From assembly GCF_003255815.1 (NCBI RefSeq), contig NC_037671.1, forward strand, positions 153,318,645 to 153,382,644: a stretch of 64,000 nt of DNA, in the 5' to 3' direction. The notes below the pieces were generated by a model. That model made no database searches. It was not told the DNA's origin and saw nothing but the letters and a program-made list of their open reading frames with translations. Of the stretch, positions 34,885 to 48,099 are shown in pieces. This stretch comes from Theropithecus gelada. Lineage: Eukaryota > Chordata > Mammalia > Primates > Cercopithecidae. The stretch's first letter is position 1; each line of letters begins with the position of its first letter. The translations under genes and the position numbers were made by a program.

Positions 34885-35820
34885 TTTTCTGGCTGAAAAG
34901 GATTCCTGGCTTCTCTACAGGCAGATTCCCTTCACACAGCGTCCTGTCCAACTTCCTTGTCAGTGGGACCGCTGCTCATGTGAATATTTCTTTGTGCTAG
35001 TTTTTGGATCTCCAGGCTAGAGCAGTTTTCTTCTGGGCTTTGGAGCATTTTGTTTCCTACCTCTTAGTAATCCACCACCAACAGTTGACTACTGGTTTTG
35101 GTGTCCACCCTTTTATGAAGCCATCCTCAGGTTGAGGTGGTTAAACCATTCCATTCCACCATTAGTTGCTCGCTGCCACACTGGCTGGCTTCATGCTTTA
35201 GTGAAGCTAGTAAAACCTCAAGGGATGTATCAAGTATCCCAAAAGGTACTTAAAATTTTGGGATGACCAGGGGGGATATCTAGCCATCTTCAGCTCTCAG
35301 AAACTTGGCTACACCTCTCTACCAATAAGCCTGTTTATACTGAGGACTTTCATGACAAGATGGATTACAAGAATGTTTTCATGCAAGTCCCTAGGACTCC
35401 TGGGTAAATTAAGGGTATGGGACTTTGAGATTAAAAGTCAGTTACTCTCAGAGACCTTGGAGCATTAGAGATACTCAAGAAGTATCTGATGAAGGAAAGA
35501 ATACTAGGGGTGACAAAGGTAGTCTTTAATATAATATTTTTACTAATCAAAAGAATAAATATTATTTTTCAGAGAATAGACAGGAGGCGGGAAAGACATA
35601 TGAAGGAAGCAGGGAAATCATTCAGAGGCAGGGAAAATTGATGGAACATGTGCCCTGTTTTGGGACAGATATTCAGGGTTAATAAGGAAAATTAAGAGAA
35701 TAGTTTAGTGTGATATGATATCAATGGACATGTAGATAACCGATATCAGTCCTTTAACAAAGGAAATTGCAAATTGTTTTTTCAAGATTTTCAAAGAGGT
35801 ACAATTTTTATTGCCTCGAC
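34885..35820. other. No recognisable gene or repeat
   Basis: Moderate GC sequence without a named repeat. One 69-codon open frame (34811-35020) is unsupported. Confidence 0.45.
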
Positions 35821-35824
35821 CTTC

Positions 35825-36290
35825 TGTGGCTGATTGTCATAGGTGAACAATGGCTGCCCCAAAATATCAAGTCCAAATTGTTGGAACTTGTAAATGTTAT
35901 CTTCTTTGAAAAAAAGGTCTTTGCAGGTATGACCAAGTTAATGATTTTGAAATGAATAGATTCTCCTTGGATGACCAAGGTGAGCCTTAAATACCATCAA
36001 AAGTGTCCTCAAAAAATAGAGGCCAAGGGAGATTCCACACCGACACATGGAGGAGACAAACAGAAGAGGAGTGGGCAATGTGACCATGCAGACAAAAATT
36101 GGGGTGATGGCCACAAAACAAGAAATACTTGGAGTTGTCCAAAGGTGGAAGAAGCAAGAGCAGATACTTCCCTGGATCCTTTGGAGAGACTGTAGTCCTG
36201 CTGATGCCTTCAGAGCAGTGAGGGAACACATTCCTGTTGTTTTCGGCTAGCAAATCTGGGGTAATTTGTTATGGCAGCCCTAGAAAACAC
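35825..36290 (+). mobile_element. MLT1-type MaLR LTR, sense
   Basis: Blocks in MLT1A/B order: ggctgccccaaaatatcaag, a 'ggtctttgcaggtatgaccaagtta' block, cagagcagtgagggaacaca and the end gttatggcagccctagaaaa. Overlapping open frames are by-products. Exact start uncertain. Confidence 0.7.
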
Positions 36291-36294
36291 ACAC

Positions 36295-37675
36295 AGTGAA
36301 TAAAATAACTCTTGTGTGGGAGAACAGCCTCATTCTGATTGGTTGGGGAGGAAAGTGATTGCCAGTAGTGTACCTGTAAGATGGTGGAAGGTGAAATCAG
36401 CTGTAAAGCATAGGAAGGCAGTGGTGGTAAGTGTCTGGGAATACGGTGGTCACAATAGCATCTGCTATTGTAGGAGCACTGGGGAGTGAAGGGGGGAGAA
36501 GAAGAGTGGAAGAGTCACTTTCCTGAGTGCCCTAATCCCTCTTTTAGTTGACACATCAGACCTAGCCATCCGGATGAGATGAAATTGTTCCATTTACAAG
36601 ACTGAGTGGGAACTGGAGTCAGGATACTCTGTGGGGTTATTTATCCAAATCCATGCCCAGTGCATCACTGGAAAAAGAGGTTTATGCCATAATTGATTAA
36701 GATGGAAACCAAAAGAAGGAAAGTTGCCAAATTAATTCTTGGGGGCTTGAAGAACAGTTGTTTGTAAAGAAATGGTTTAAATTACAGTTTAAAAAAAAAC
36801 AAAAATCCCTGCTGCTTCAAAACTCAAACTAGACCACCTCCACAAGCATTCTTTCCTCAAAGCTCCCTTGTAGATACCAGACCTAGTAAATTTACATTTG
36901 ACAGACAAATAGGAAACTTTTTCATGTTACACAAAGGCAACATTATAATCTAGCTGTCAGGCCTCAGCTCCATTGATGCACTGAGATGTGGGCCAGATGA
37001 AGATCATTCAGGGAATCTAGCTCCAGCGAGAGTTTCAGGGAGCCCTCCCTCAGTTAGTTGAAATCCCAAACGCTTATCACAAAAGCAAGAGAAACTTGAT
37101 AATGACCTGGCAGTGGTGGCCAGACTTATTCTTCCTAGAACAAGAAAGTGATATTCAGAGATTGACATACCCTTAAAACGATCAAAAGAGAAAAGCAAGC
37201 ATTTTCTTTTTAGAGGTTCAAGTCATGCTGAGTTTGGTCAGATAGTGTGAGGGGCCCAGTCGAGTCACTTGTGAGAGTATATAATATAAAGTTGGCAAAC
37301 AAAGGAAAAGAGTGAAAAGAAAGAGGTATTTATTCACTAAAAGGACCAATGAAACCGATCCCCTCTAAGTGTAAAAGAAGGAGTAGAGATTACTGCACCT
37401 GTTGTTCAAAATATGTAGACAGATGATTATTTCTAGAGGACGCTTAGTATATATTTACCATGGTATGCACCAAAGGCAACAGAATTTTGTTATGTCACTT
37501 ACCATAAAATAATAGAATAAAAAAATCAATATTGATGTTTCTGTTTTAAAAAGTAATACATGTTCATTATTTAAAAAACTAAACAAGAGCTGTAATAAAA
37601 GTGTACAGTATGGAGGGCGACATTCTCAGAACTATCCACCTCTTGGTGTTAGCCACAATGAACTGTTTGGTGTAC
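36295..37675. other. No recognisable gene or repeat
   Basis: Nothing I can name. Around 37536-37570 a 'aaaaagtaatacatgttcatta' phrase recalls a common old repeat, but it is too short to assign. Confidence 0.45.
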
Positions 37676-37679
37676 AAAA

Positions 37680-37810
37680 TCACAGAAATAACGGCTGATA
37701 AATGTGTAGATGCCATCTAATCCAATTCCCTTATTTCATAGTGGAGGAAGATGAGGCACAAACAGGGCTACAAGGCTATTGAGTTATTGAAGATTGTTCA
37801 GTTAGTTAGA
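37680..37810 (-). mobile_element. MIR, antisense
   Basis: ccatctaatccaattccctt, then ggaagatgaggcacaaacag match the complement of the MIR core. Confidence 0.6.
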
Positions 37811-37814
37811 AAAC

Positions 37815-38745
37815 AGTGCTGGTTTGCTCTTATATTACCTACAGATACAGATAATTTTATTCACCTGTTTTTTTTTGTTTTGTTTTGTTTTTTTCTGTTG
37901 AGCTATCAGGGAAACACATCCTAGATATTCAGAACCCCCTACTGGGTTGACTAAAACAAAGCAAGGAAAGAAATTTTAAAAATAGCAGAGGGCGTCTAAA
38001 GACAGCTGCTTGAGGTAAGCAAATGAACAGGTGTTTATGATTGAATTATTAGCCTCAATAAATTGAAAAAAACACCGTTCCTTTTTCAAACTTGAGGTAA
38101 AAACACAATAACAATAGAGTATTTATTACTCTCCAGAACTTTCTTTGTTGAATACAGGAGTATATTTTTAGCTTTTTCTCTAGGAAATCAGCTTCCAGTT
38201 TCTGAATCATTATGGCTAGTTTTTATATGCTTCCAATCTAGCCTTTGCATCACTCCTGCAAGCTGCTTGTTTTGTGGCAAATAATATCAAACAACTTTTT
38301 ATTTTTTTCAGAGATATCCAGAATTTCATGAAATGCGGATTTTTTTCCTCTAAAAGAGTCCTTGTGAAAATCCCTTACTTATTTCTGTCTAATAAAACCA
38401 CATTTAATATTTACTTTCTCCAGGGAAGACTGTTTCAGTACTATGAAAATCTCAGAAGAGCAACTAGAGTCATTAACCTACTCTTAATCTGTCCTAATGC
38501 CATTTCTCTCTTAAATGCGTCTCCATTTTTTTCGGAATCGTATGCCTCTTAGTTTTTCAAAGCAGTGACTAGGTTGAGCAGAGAAAGGGCCAGTACAGCA
38601 TTTGTTCTCCCCATACTGTTGAGCATAGTCATCAAAATGTCCTAAGATATGTGTATGAATAATCATCTAAGAATATGTGTGTATTCTGTATTCATATAGA
38701 ACACATTTATATATGTACATGTTCTCTGATACATACAGGGTTCTT
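37815..38745. other. No recognisable gene or repeat
   Basis: A T/G-rich patch at 37868-37897. A 92-codon plus frame (38274-38552) has no recognised similarity. Confidence 0.45.
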
Positions 38746-38749
38746 GATT

Positions 38750-38990
38750 TTTGAATAGGAAAGGGACTTGGACTTTGAGACCTATAGATTTGGGATCAAA
38801 TGTCAACTTCTACTTCATGGCTATGTGATCTTAGAAAAGTCATTTAGCTTCTGAAATTTAGTTTCGTCACTTACAAAATAAGGATAATAATGACTATCTT
38901 AAGGTGACGTTACAGGAATTATATGTGGTAGTGATATAAAAGGTCTGTTTGATAAATGCCCGACATATCATTGTCAACCAATGGCAATTA
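38750..38990 (+). mobile_element. MIR, sense, nearly full length
   Basis: Runs from ggacttggactttgagacct through ggctatgtgatcttagaaaa, gtcatttagcttctgaaatt and caaaataaggataataatga to the caattattatt end, in full MIR order. Confidence 0.8.
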
Positions 38991-38994
38991 TTAT

Positions 38995-40488
38995 TTTCTC
39001 ATATAATCACATAAATTTTCAAAACACTAAACCATACTGACTGAAAATATTCAGCATTTGCACTTTCTGTCCTCTAGAAAATGCTACTTCTTTGAGATCA
39101 TTTGCAAATTGTAGCTTTGTTCAGTCTTTCTCAAACTTAGACATTCTCCCCTGCTCCATCTTTGACAGCTATAGCTGCTCTGCTATTATCACTTTCTGGC
39201 TCCTCTTGTTCATGCATCATTTCAGATTGGATGGTAACATGCTCTGGAACCACTTCAGGTATTCTGCCCTCTGTGCAATTGCCTTAGAATCAACTTCTCC
39301 CACAATTGGTTGTCACTGGTTACATTTTTATCAGTTAACCAAAATGCTTAGTTGAGCATAGATTAGGTTGTCATGCCTCTGGAGAGCCTGCAGTTCAGAA
39401 CTTTTTTACTGGACACTTTCTCTTGTCACTGCTAAGAGAAACATGTCAACAGTGAAACTTATCTGGAAGCTGAATATGAAGTAACTGATAGATTTAGGTG
39501 TCACATTATATAGTAGACAGTAGTGTTGCTTGATAGAACATCGTTTGACTCTATGCCAAAAGGCACACTGGGTTCACTATAGCTGTCTAACTCTTTCCAT
39601 ATCAGTATGTCATTTCAAAGCTTGCTAAAAATGTAGCAAGAAGCCAGGATTATTTTTAGTTGGAAAAGCTTCGTTTACTTCTTACAAGGTAAATAGATCT
39701 TTAATAACTTCTTTAATTTAGTCTTGTTTTTAACACATGAAATGGGAATAAATATTCAGTGATTTGAATGATGGATTCTCTGTAACAATGAAATATTTAA
39801 ATGCTCTTACTAGGAGCAGTAATCGACCATAACATTTCTTTTTGACACTCATAAGTATTTTCTGTTAAGTGGGAGTAATGTTTTTAAAACTAAACATAAA
39901 ATCATAAACATAGAGCATTTTCAATTTGAACTTTTTATACTTAGAAGTGAGCCTTTATTCAGAAGGCTCATAGAAGTATTTTCCTTAATTTTTATACGCA
40001 TAAGGATCTCTTCTAAATTAACATCAATTTTATGATTAATTTTGAAACAGAAACCTAATTTTTAGTCACTGGCATGAAATGTTTCTTGGAACAGCAAAGA
40101 GAAATTTATTTTTGTTTCTTACTAACTCAGTCATCATTTAATGCCATCTGATATTAAATGCCATATTTTCAACAATCTAAAATGAATAATTTATAAAATG
40201 TTTTAATTATATTGTTATAATATTAAATATGGTAGGCTGTGTATAGTAACACAAGCTCACCAATAATGAATTTGCTGAGATTAACTGTGAAATCTGGTTG
40301 AGAGATATGCCTGTGGAGGATTATCCTCCCTTGAGAGTAAGAACCATGAAGGTGGTTCTTTCATTTGACTAAAGCTTTGAGCTCATGCTCATGTGGTAGG
40401 CTACTTTTCCTCTATTTCTTATCAAAAAAATGTGTAGCCAGAGGAAAATAGTATTTTCAAATATTTCTTATAGTAAATTAAGACAATA
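38995..40488. other. No recognisable gene or repeat
   Basis: About 1.5 kb of AT-rich sequence with no named repeat and only short open frames. Confidence 0.5.
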
Positions 40489-40491
40489 GTT

Positions 40492-40918
40492 ATCATTTGG
40501 ATGTTTGTTCTCTGCAAATATCATGTTGAAATTTAATTCCTAGTGTGGCAATGTTGGGAGGTGGGGCCTCGGGGAGATGTTTGGGTCATGGGGCACATTC
40601 TGCATGAACAGATTAATGTTCTCTCTTGGTGCTGAGTGAGGTTTCACCTTATTATTTCGCATAAGAGCTGGTTGTTAAAAAGCGCTTAGCACCTCCTCCT
40701 CCTTTGTCTTGGTTCTTCTCTGTACACGTGATCTCTGCACACTCTGGCTTTCCTTCACCTTCCAACTAGTGGAAGTAGCCTGAGGCCCTCACCAGATGCT
40801 CAATCTTGAATCTTCCAGTTCCAGTCAGCAAAACTATGGACTAAATAAATTTATTTTCTTTATAAATTACCCAGTCTCAGCTATTTCTTTAGAATAGCAC
40901 TAAGCAAAGTTAAGCCAA
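40492..40918 (+). mobile_element. MST-type MaLR LTR, sense
   Basis: tcatgttgaaatttaattcc, caatgttgggaggtggggcc, gagctggttgttaaaaagcg, gcctgaggccctcaccagat and tataaattacccagtctcag appear in MST order. Confidence 0.85.
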
Positions 40919-40924
40919 TAGCTC

Positions 40925-42000
40925 TTGTATTTCCCATATCTGCAGTGCTTGAGATAGATCATTATGTAGCAAAAATTCCTGATCTTTGACTTCATCAGAA
41001 CTGATGGAGGTATATTTTGTTGCTGTTATTGCTGTTGTTTATTTTTTTCCTTTTAAATTGTCTAAAGGACTATTTATCAGTCAGTTTTTGGCCATTTCAA
41101 ACTTGTGGTATTTTCCTGTATGGGTAGGTTTTAGTCAGGAAACCAGAAGCCACTCTGGATATTCAGATAGGAAAGGTTCGATACAGTAATTGTAGGTATA
41201 ATCATTGCTAGGGCTGCAGAGCGAAGGTCAGGAAAGTCTCCCTGTTGATTCAGTAGACCTACAGAGCATTCTCAAAAGTTCATCCGGAAGCTGCTGTGAA
41301 TCTTAAGAATCAACATTCCTGTTGCCTGAGGTACTCAAAGTGGCTGATTTGAAAGCTGTCATGCATAGAAGCTCATGCCTGCATGTGCATATTTCCTTAA
41401 TTGTTGATAGAAAATAATGCTTTTTTCTTCTTTGATACCTTTACTACAAGCTTGCTTGTCATTTGCAGACTAATCTGTAGCCATCCAGTTAAATGGGTTC
41501 CGGGGAAGGGAGTTTCGGGTTTCTCTTTGTTGAAGCAGACAACATGATAAAACAGGCACAGTAATGATGTCAAGTTGAAGACAAATCTGGCATAGCCATG
41601 TTTTGTCAACCTAGCATTTGTATATACTCTTCTACCTACATTCTAACTTCAAAAACAGCATCCAACTTCATGCTTCCACATGATATGATGTAACTATGTC
41701 TTATCCAGTCATATATACATATACATATATGTATACACTCTCTCCCTACATGGGTAGACACAAAGTTCTATAAATCACTGTATGCTATTTTTGGGTGATG
41801 TTCCTTCTTTTTCTAACTCAGTTCCAATTCTCCTTTGGTATCTCTTAACTTACAGTCCAAATTATAAGGTAAATCTCTATTAATACATTTTGCATTAGAT
41901 AAAAGATGAGGATGGTGGCAAAAAATCTGGCTAATATATGCAACTATGTCTATCATAAATCAGAAAAGGAAATAGACTTAGCTTTCACATGCTTCATTTC
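40925..42000. other. No recognisable gene
   Basis: Possible unnamed repeat at 41140-41340. A self-complementary acatatacatatatgtat patch at 41709-41734 is short. Confidence 0.45.
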
Positions 42001-42478
42001 TACAAGTGAATAAGAGGCCATAATTGGTCTTTATAATTTCGCTCTCTCTCTATCCATTTGATTTGCTCTCAGTGGGCGCCTTATCTGGTCATGGTTCTTT
42101 ACTCCATGGGATGATGCGAAACCTCATTTTTGAAGGGCTAGAGCCACTAGTTGCCTTGCTTTTTTGGGTTGCTCTACTCCTTTGCTAACCTTTTATACTA
42201 GATATACAAGTACTGAGGGGCAATCTAGAGAATCCTTTGAATCCTCTTTGCCTTTATTATGCAGCAGCAACTCTATTTCTCCTTGACAATCAATATTATT
42301 CACTCCAGTTAGTACAGCCAGCCCTTCTTTGACTGTTGCCTTAGTGGCATGAAGAATTCAAAGTGATAGTTTAAATTTCACATTCAGTAGAATCATTGTT
42401 AGGTCCACTAGTGTAAGCATTCATTTTTTAGAAATTAAGTCCTCTAAACCTGCAGAGTCAAAAACTGATAAAGAGAAG

Positions 42479-42851
42479 TGATATAGTTTGGATCTGTATA
42501 CCCACCCAAATCTCATCTTGAATTGTAATCTCCAGGTGTCGAAGGAGGGACCTGGTGGGAGGTGATTGGATCATGGGGATGGATCCCCCATGCTGTTCCT
42601 ATGAAAGTGAATGAGTCCTCACAAAAGCTGATGGTTATAAAAGTGTTTGGCAGTTCCCCACCCCCCACCATTCTCTCTCTCCTGTTATCATGTAAGAGGT
42701 GCCTTATATCCCCTTTGCCTTCTGCCGTAATTGTAAGTTTCCTGAGGCCTCCCCAGCCATGTGGAACTGTGAGTCAATTAAACCTCTTTCCTTTATAAAT
42801 TACGCTGTCTCAAGTTGTATCTTTGGAGCAGTGTGAAAATGGACTAATATA
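42479..42851 (+). mobile_element. THE1-type MaLR LTR, solo, sense
   Basis: Starts tgatatagtttggatctgta and follows THE1 order: ggtgggaggtgattggatca, gtaagtttcctgaggcctcc, tgtgagtcaattaaacctct, then ggactaatata at the end. It splits the antisense ERVL relic. No internal sequence is attached. Confidence 0.88.
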
Positions 42852-42859
42852 AAAACCAA

Positions 42860-44010
42860 AGCTTTTGTGGGTCTTTAAGAATAACAGAGAGAGGAACCAC
42901 TCCCGTTCCCACTTCTTGGCTCCTTTATCCATGTCTTCTGGCCTTGGGAAAAGACAGTGTCATGTTGTCATATTTTTTGCTAGTTCAGAACATATATGAA
43001 ATCTTTCAGGACAGCACATAGCCAAACAAGGTATTATTACTTAGCCAGCACTCAAAATGGGTTTTTAATAGCATATTCCACTATTATGTCAGACAGGCCA
43101 ATTTGAGGTGATGTGGTACATGGTAAGACCAATAAATTCTACAGATGTGAACATTTCCCTCATTCTTTGCTGGTCAATGTGTTCTTTGGCCAGAAGCAAA
43201 GTTATGTGGGTATCATTAAACAGAATCAGGTATTCCATTACTCTGTGGATACTGGTACTTTACAAAAGCAGAGCAGACAGGGATGGCACATTCATATCTA
43301 CTGTGTTTATTCAGGTAAAACATGCTGCTCTTTCTTCCATGATGGAAATGGTCAACATGGCTAGTAGATCCCCTCAATAATAGTGCCACAAAAGGAAATC
43401 AGCATCAAACTCAGCTGACAAAATACTAGGTTTTTAGCAACTATGATAGCTAAAATAGTCTTATTGAAGAGAAGACCCCACTTTTGAGCCCGTGCGTAGT
43501 CTCTATCACTGACACTTTAACCATTTTATTTATGAGCCAATTGGTCAAGCTCAAATGGCTGGGAAGAGGGTGGCTAATATTCATAGGAAGCATTCTCTCT
43601 ATTTTATTATTGGGAAAATGCCTTGCAGTTGAAGCCTGTTTGTGAGCAATTACTTGGGGCACAAAAAATTTCAAACTCTTACCATTCCCAGAGGTTTATC
43701 ACTTCTTACTCAGACCTTTGTGTTATCAATCCGGTATTTTTTTTTTTTTTTCCGAAATCCAGAGAAATGAGAAAACTACTTTCCATTGTCCAGTGTAGAT
43801 AGGACATCTATTTTCCAAAAAAGAAAAAAAAGTGAATGCAGTTCTGCCCACTAGAAAGATTTCTTTTCTCCCCTATCCTTAAAGGCCGTTATGTAGTGGG
43901 ACTGAAAGCTACATGGTACAAGACTGTTGTGTGGACATATCTACAAACCAGGACTGATTCGTTTTATCTCAGTCACTTGATCATGAACTCCTCCTGAGGT
44001 CCCAAATGTG
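42860..44010 (-). mobile_element. ERVL-type endogenous retrovirus internal relic (pol), antisense
   Basis: The plus strand carries the complement of ERVL pol sequence in family order: a 'gtaagaccaataaattctacag' block, tcttccatgatggaaatggt, a 'cagttctgcccactagaaag' block and a 'ctgaggtcccaaatgtggtg' block, corresponding to integrase then RNase H going right. The reading frame is broken throughout by stops and indels. The same element may extend left of the THE1 LTR to about 42000. Diverged and non-functional. Confidence 0.65.
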
Positions 44011-44261
44011 GTGTGTGGTATAGTTGTCAATGCAAGCTTTTGATGCCAAAAGTTCAAATTTTGCCATCAGTTCAAATTCTTCCCCATATCTCATGTTTCT
44101 ACTCTGGCTGGTGTGAAGGGGAACTAATGCCAAACTTATGTGAGCTTGCTGAATTTTTCTCTATAATGCAACACACCTGTGTTTTCAGAACTAATTGAGC
44201 TCAGTTGCACATACTCCACTTAAGTCTGATAATGGAATGCTGCTATACACTCTAAAAAATT

Positions 44262-46120
44262 AAATCAATCTTATTGAGATTTAATTTATATACCAAAATG
44301 CATTCATTTGAAGTGTATAATTTGATGAGCTTTGGCAGTTGTACTCCCTGCATGACCTTCACAAAACCCAATATGTAGAACATTTCCTTCATTCAAAAAT
44401 TACTCTGTGCCTCTTTGCAGTCAGTACCTGCACTTATTCCTGGCCCCAAATAAATACTGATCGATTTTTATCACTATAGATTGGTTTTGCCTATTCTGGA
44501 TTTTTATATAAGTGGAATCATGCAGTATATAGTCTTTCATGCCCGGTTTTATTTCACTATATAATGTTTCTGAAATTCATCCATGCTGTTGCATATATCA
44601 ATAATTAGCTCTTTTTCACTGCTGAGTAGTATCCCATTGTTTGAATATATCACAATTTGTTTACTCATCACCGTGTTGGATGTACTTGTACAAGTTCTTT
44701 CTGTAAACAAGTATTACTAATTTTCTTGGGTAAATAAGAATGAAATGACTGGTTCGAATGTTCTGTTCATGTTTCACTTTATAGGGGACACACAAAATGT
44801 TTTCCAAATGGTGGTTGATTATTCCCACCAGCATTATAGTAGGGTTCTCACTGTTTCACATTTCTGTCAATATTTTGTATTGTCAGTCTTTTAACTTTAG
44901 CAATTTCTAACAGGCATTTGGTGGACTTAATTTTGATTTTTCTGTTGATTAATGATATTTCATATGCTTATTAGCAATTGATATATCTTTCCATGTGATG
45001 CATGAGTTCAACTCTCTGTCCATTTAAAATTTTATTGTTTTTCTTATGATTGAGTGGTAAGAGGTCTTTATATATTCTGGAAACTAATCCTTTGTCAGAA
45101 ATGTGTACTGTAAATGTACAAGACTTTAGCTTGCCTTTTTATTTTTGTAAAAGTGTCTTTCAAAGGGCAGTCATTTTAAATCTTGATGGAGTACAAGCAT
45201 CAGTTTTTCTTTTATGTTCATGCTTTCTATGTAGTATGTAAAAATAACACACAAAACAATATAAATAGCATACCAAGGTCACAAATATTTTCTACTATAT
45301 TTTATTCTAGAAGTTTTACAGTTTTTCACACAGGGCTATGATTTAAGTTAATTTTTATGTATGATTTGAATTAAGGATTAAAGCTTATTTTTACTTTGTT
45401 ATTTTTATCTCTGGTTAGAGTTAGGTCTTCTTCATATCATCCATGTCTCTATTTAAAATGCTTAATATTTCCTCTAGGTTCTTGAACACCTGGATATAGT
45501 TGTAATAACTGTTTTAATGTCCTTGTTTTTACATTCTATCATCTTCATAATTTCTGGGTCAGTTTTGATTTAATTTTTTCTCTTCGTTATGAGTCTTATT
45601 TTCCTGTTTTTTTATGTTTGTATGGCAGGCTTTGTGAAATTTACCGCATTGACTGATGGATATTTTTGTATTACTATAAATGTTGTTGAGCTTTGTTCTG
45701 GGACATAGTTAAGTTACTCGGAAACAGATGGGTTCTTTCAGGTCTTGAATTTAATCTTTGTTAGGTGGGATTAGAGCAGCTACTTTTGTCATGCTACTGA
45801 AGAAAAGCCATTATGCATATACTACACAGTGCCCCATTTTCCACTCTGACTAGTGGGTAGAGAAACTATTCTTGCCCCTGTGCAAACTCTGTAAATTTTC
45901 TCCTCTAATCCTTTTGGGTTGTTCTTTTTCCATCCTCAGAGAGTTTCCTCACAGAAATGCCCTGATTAATACTCAGACAAAGCCTTGAGGGAAGGAGGAT
46001 CCTGTGAAGATTTCTGAATCTCTGTGTAACTTTCCCCTCTCTGGTACCCTGACCAGCAAAATGTAGCCTTCTCCAAAGACATCTGAGCAGTTTGTCAGGA
46101 ATTAGAGTATACTGGCACCT
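44262..46120 (-). mobile_element. Old L1M, antisense, 3' UTR to 5' region with large internal loss
   Basis: 44262-45400 is the complement of an L1MC-L1ME 3' part: ttgagatttaatttatatac, tctggatttttatataagtg, ttcccaccagcattatagta, ctttatatattctggaaac, and a 'gtcacaaatattttctac' block. 45470-46120 resembles L1M 5' sequence in antisense (gagctttgttctgggacata, gttaagttactcggaaacag). Most of ORF2 is missing between. Confidence 0.7.
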
Positions 46121-46124
46121 GCGT

Positions 46125-46731
46125 GGTGTTAGCCAGGGAAATGAAATGTTTTGTGGTGATGTCAATCAATTTTAAGGCATCATTTCCTCATTGTCAGACA
46201 TATCCCTCACATAGACAAGGAAGCTCATGTCAGCTGACTAGACATCCTCTCTCCAGGATAATGGTGGAGACTCCCTATGAATCTAGCCCTCTTGATCTCC
46301 TTTTCCTTTTGTTGCATGCCAACATGCCCTTGCTTGATAAACCCTCTTTCTTTTGTGATAACTTTGTAGCTCTCTCAGTCCCAGTGACATTACAATCTTT
46401 GCTAATTAGTCATCTCACTGGGGTTTCCAAAACTCTTTATTCACAAATACTGATAGTCCTATAAATCATTCTTATATATGAGTAATTCAGTAATTATGTG
46501 TTGATTTTTACCAGTTTTATCTTCAAAGATCAATTTCATTGTAAATGTTGTGACTATAATTACTGTGAATTAAGAATTTTTGAACATATCCTATTTCAAA
46601 CAAAATCTTTGCTAGGACCTTCTACCTTATTTGTATGAGCTCCTTTATAATCTAGATTTTTGTGTATCATTTATTTGTTAGTATTTTCTAGTTTGATCTT
46701 GTCCTTATTTTAGTTCTATTTCATTGTCTAT
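46125..46731. other. No recognisable gene or repeat
   Basis: A 113-codon plus frame (46123-46464) starts inside L1M-like sequence and has no recognised product. Confidence 0.45.
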
Positions 46732-46742
46732 AGAATTAAAAT

Positions 46743-46984
46743 AATTTTTTTCATGGTGGATTGGTCGGCGAGGGAAGACGGCGGCAAACAGGGTCTTGCT
46801 CTTTTACCCAGGCTGGAGGGCAGTGGCTCAATCATAGCTTGCTGTAACATCAAACTCCTGGGCTCAAGAGAGTCTCCTAGCTCAGCCTCCCAAGTAGCTG
46901 GGACTCTACACATGCACTATGACTGGCTAATTTAAAAAATTATTTTGTAGAAGTGGAATCTTTCTATGTTGCCCAGGCTGGAAC
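46743..46984 (-). mobile_element. 5'-truncated Alu with non-Alu CpG-rich 3' tail, antisense
   Basis: The unit is bounded by agaattaaaat at 46732-46742 and 46985-46995. On the minus strand it begins mid-left-arm (ccagcctgggcaacatagaa), runs to agcaagaccctgttt, then continues into about 35 bp of non-Alu sequence (46754-46789 region) with four CpGs, and ends in a short A run (complement at 46745-46751). The body is AluJ-like and heavily diverged, while the tail keeps its CpGs. Confidence 0.8.
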
Positions 46985-46995
46985 AGAATTAAAAT

Positions 46996-48095
46996 TCTAA
47001 TATAGTAAAAAACATTTATTGTTTCTTCTCTTTCTTTAATGCATATGAATAAATTAATATTTAATCTAGAGACGTGAAAAACATTAAATTCTATTTTCTG
47101 GTAGATTTTTGAATATCTATTTTATTTTTGTAGACATATTAGAGTGCTGTTCCATCTCTCATATTTTTCTCCTTCCTGACTCTCCCCTCATCACTTGGCT
47201 AACCCATAACAGCATGGGGGTGGGTCCATAATAGCCCTGTTGGCACAATCTGATTCTTCCTCTTTGATGATAGTTTATTTTAACCCAGGGACCATCTGAA
47301 TCAAGATGGCCCAATTAGCATTATTTTCCTGGGACTTTAAATTGGGGCTGTAAAATTTAAATTGAAAACAAAGAGAATCACTTGAATGAATAAGATGTAA
47401 TCTTACGACACCATAGAAGAGATATCTTAGTTACCACATCACTGGGTGTTCAGAGAAAGAGGGGAATAAATGGACTTAATGCTCAGTAAGAAGCAGAAGT
47501 GAGAGGAGAAAGGGAATTTTCTGAGATTTTTATGTCTTCTGTTCCTTAGTTCCAGTGTTTCTCTAAAGCTAGCCTGCATTTCTGTTCTTGGTCATTAATA
47601 AAATGTACTTATATCTTTATAATAAATTCTCTCTTTCACTTAATTTAGCTAAGTTTATAGTACTTCTAATTCAGAAGTTTTAACTAATAAAGAATTCAAG
47701 TTTTTTCCTTTTTTGTAGCAAGTTTGGTGTAAGCTGTCAGATGGAGTATCCAACATTCACCCTAAGAGTAGGAACTAGATAAATTACATACCATCTTCTG
47801 GGCAGCATATGAAGGCAGTTCACAAAAGAAAGAGGCTGAGGTCAAGGCAGAAGCTAGTTATGTATATTTCTATCAATTCTTATAATTTCTAAGACAAAAG
47901 AGATTAAGCTTAAGCTAGGTTAGAAAACCATGTGAGAGACTGGTTAAGTATCAACACTAGATCTGGAGAAGGGGCAGACGCAAAATGGAAGAGTAATAAG
48001 AGAAGACTGAAAGTTACACTTAGTAAAATTAGATAATCCATACAGAGTCAATCTAGAAAGAGTCTCATGGTTAATAAGTTTAGTTAATCCTTTAT
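46996..48095. other. No recognisable gene or repeat
   Basis: The 47140-47460 part may be an old DNA-transposon-type repeat but I cannot assign it. Confidence 0.4.
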
Positions 48096-48099
48096 TTTT

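Noticed and set aside
36295..36900. Possible MLT1 internal sequence after the MLT1 LTR
   Set aside because: I could not match any block to a known internal region, so it is left as unassigned.
37249..37275. Short GC-rich ggggcccagtcgagtcac as a promoter element
   Set aside because: Isolated, with no supporting motif or transcript evidence.
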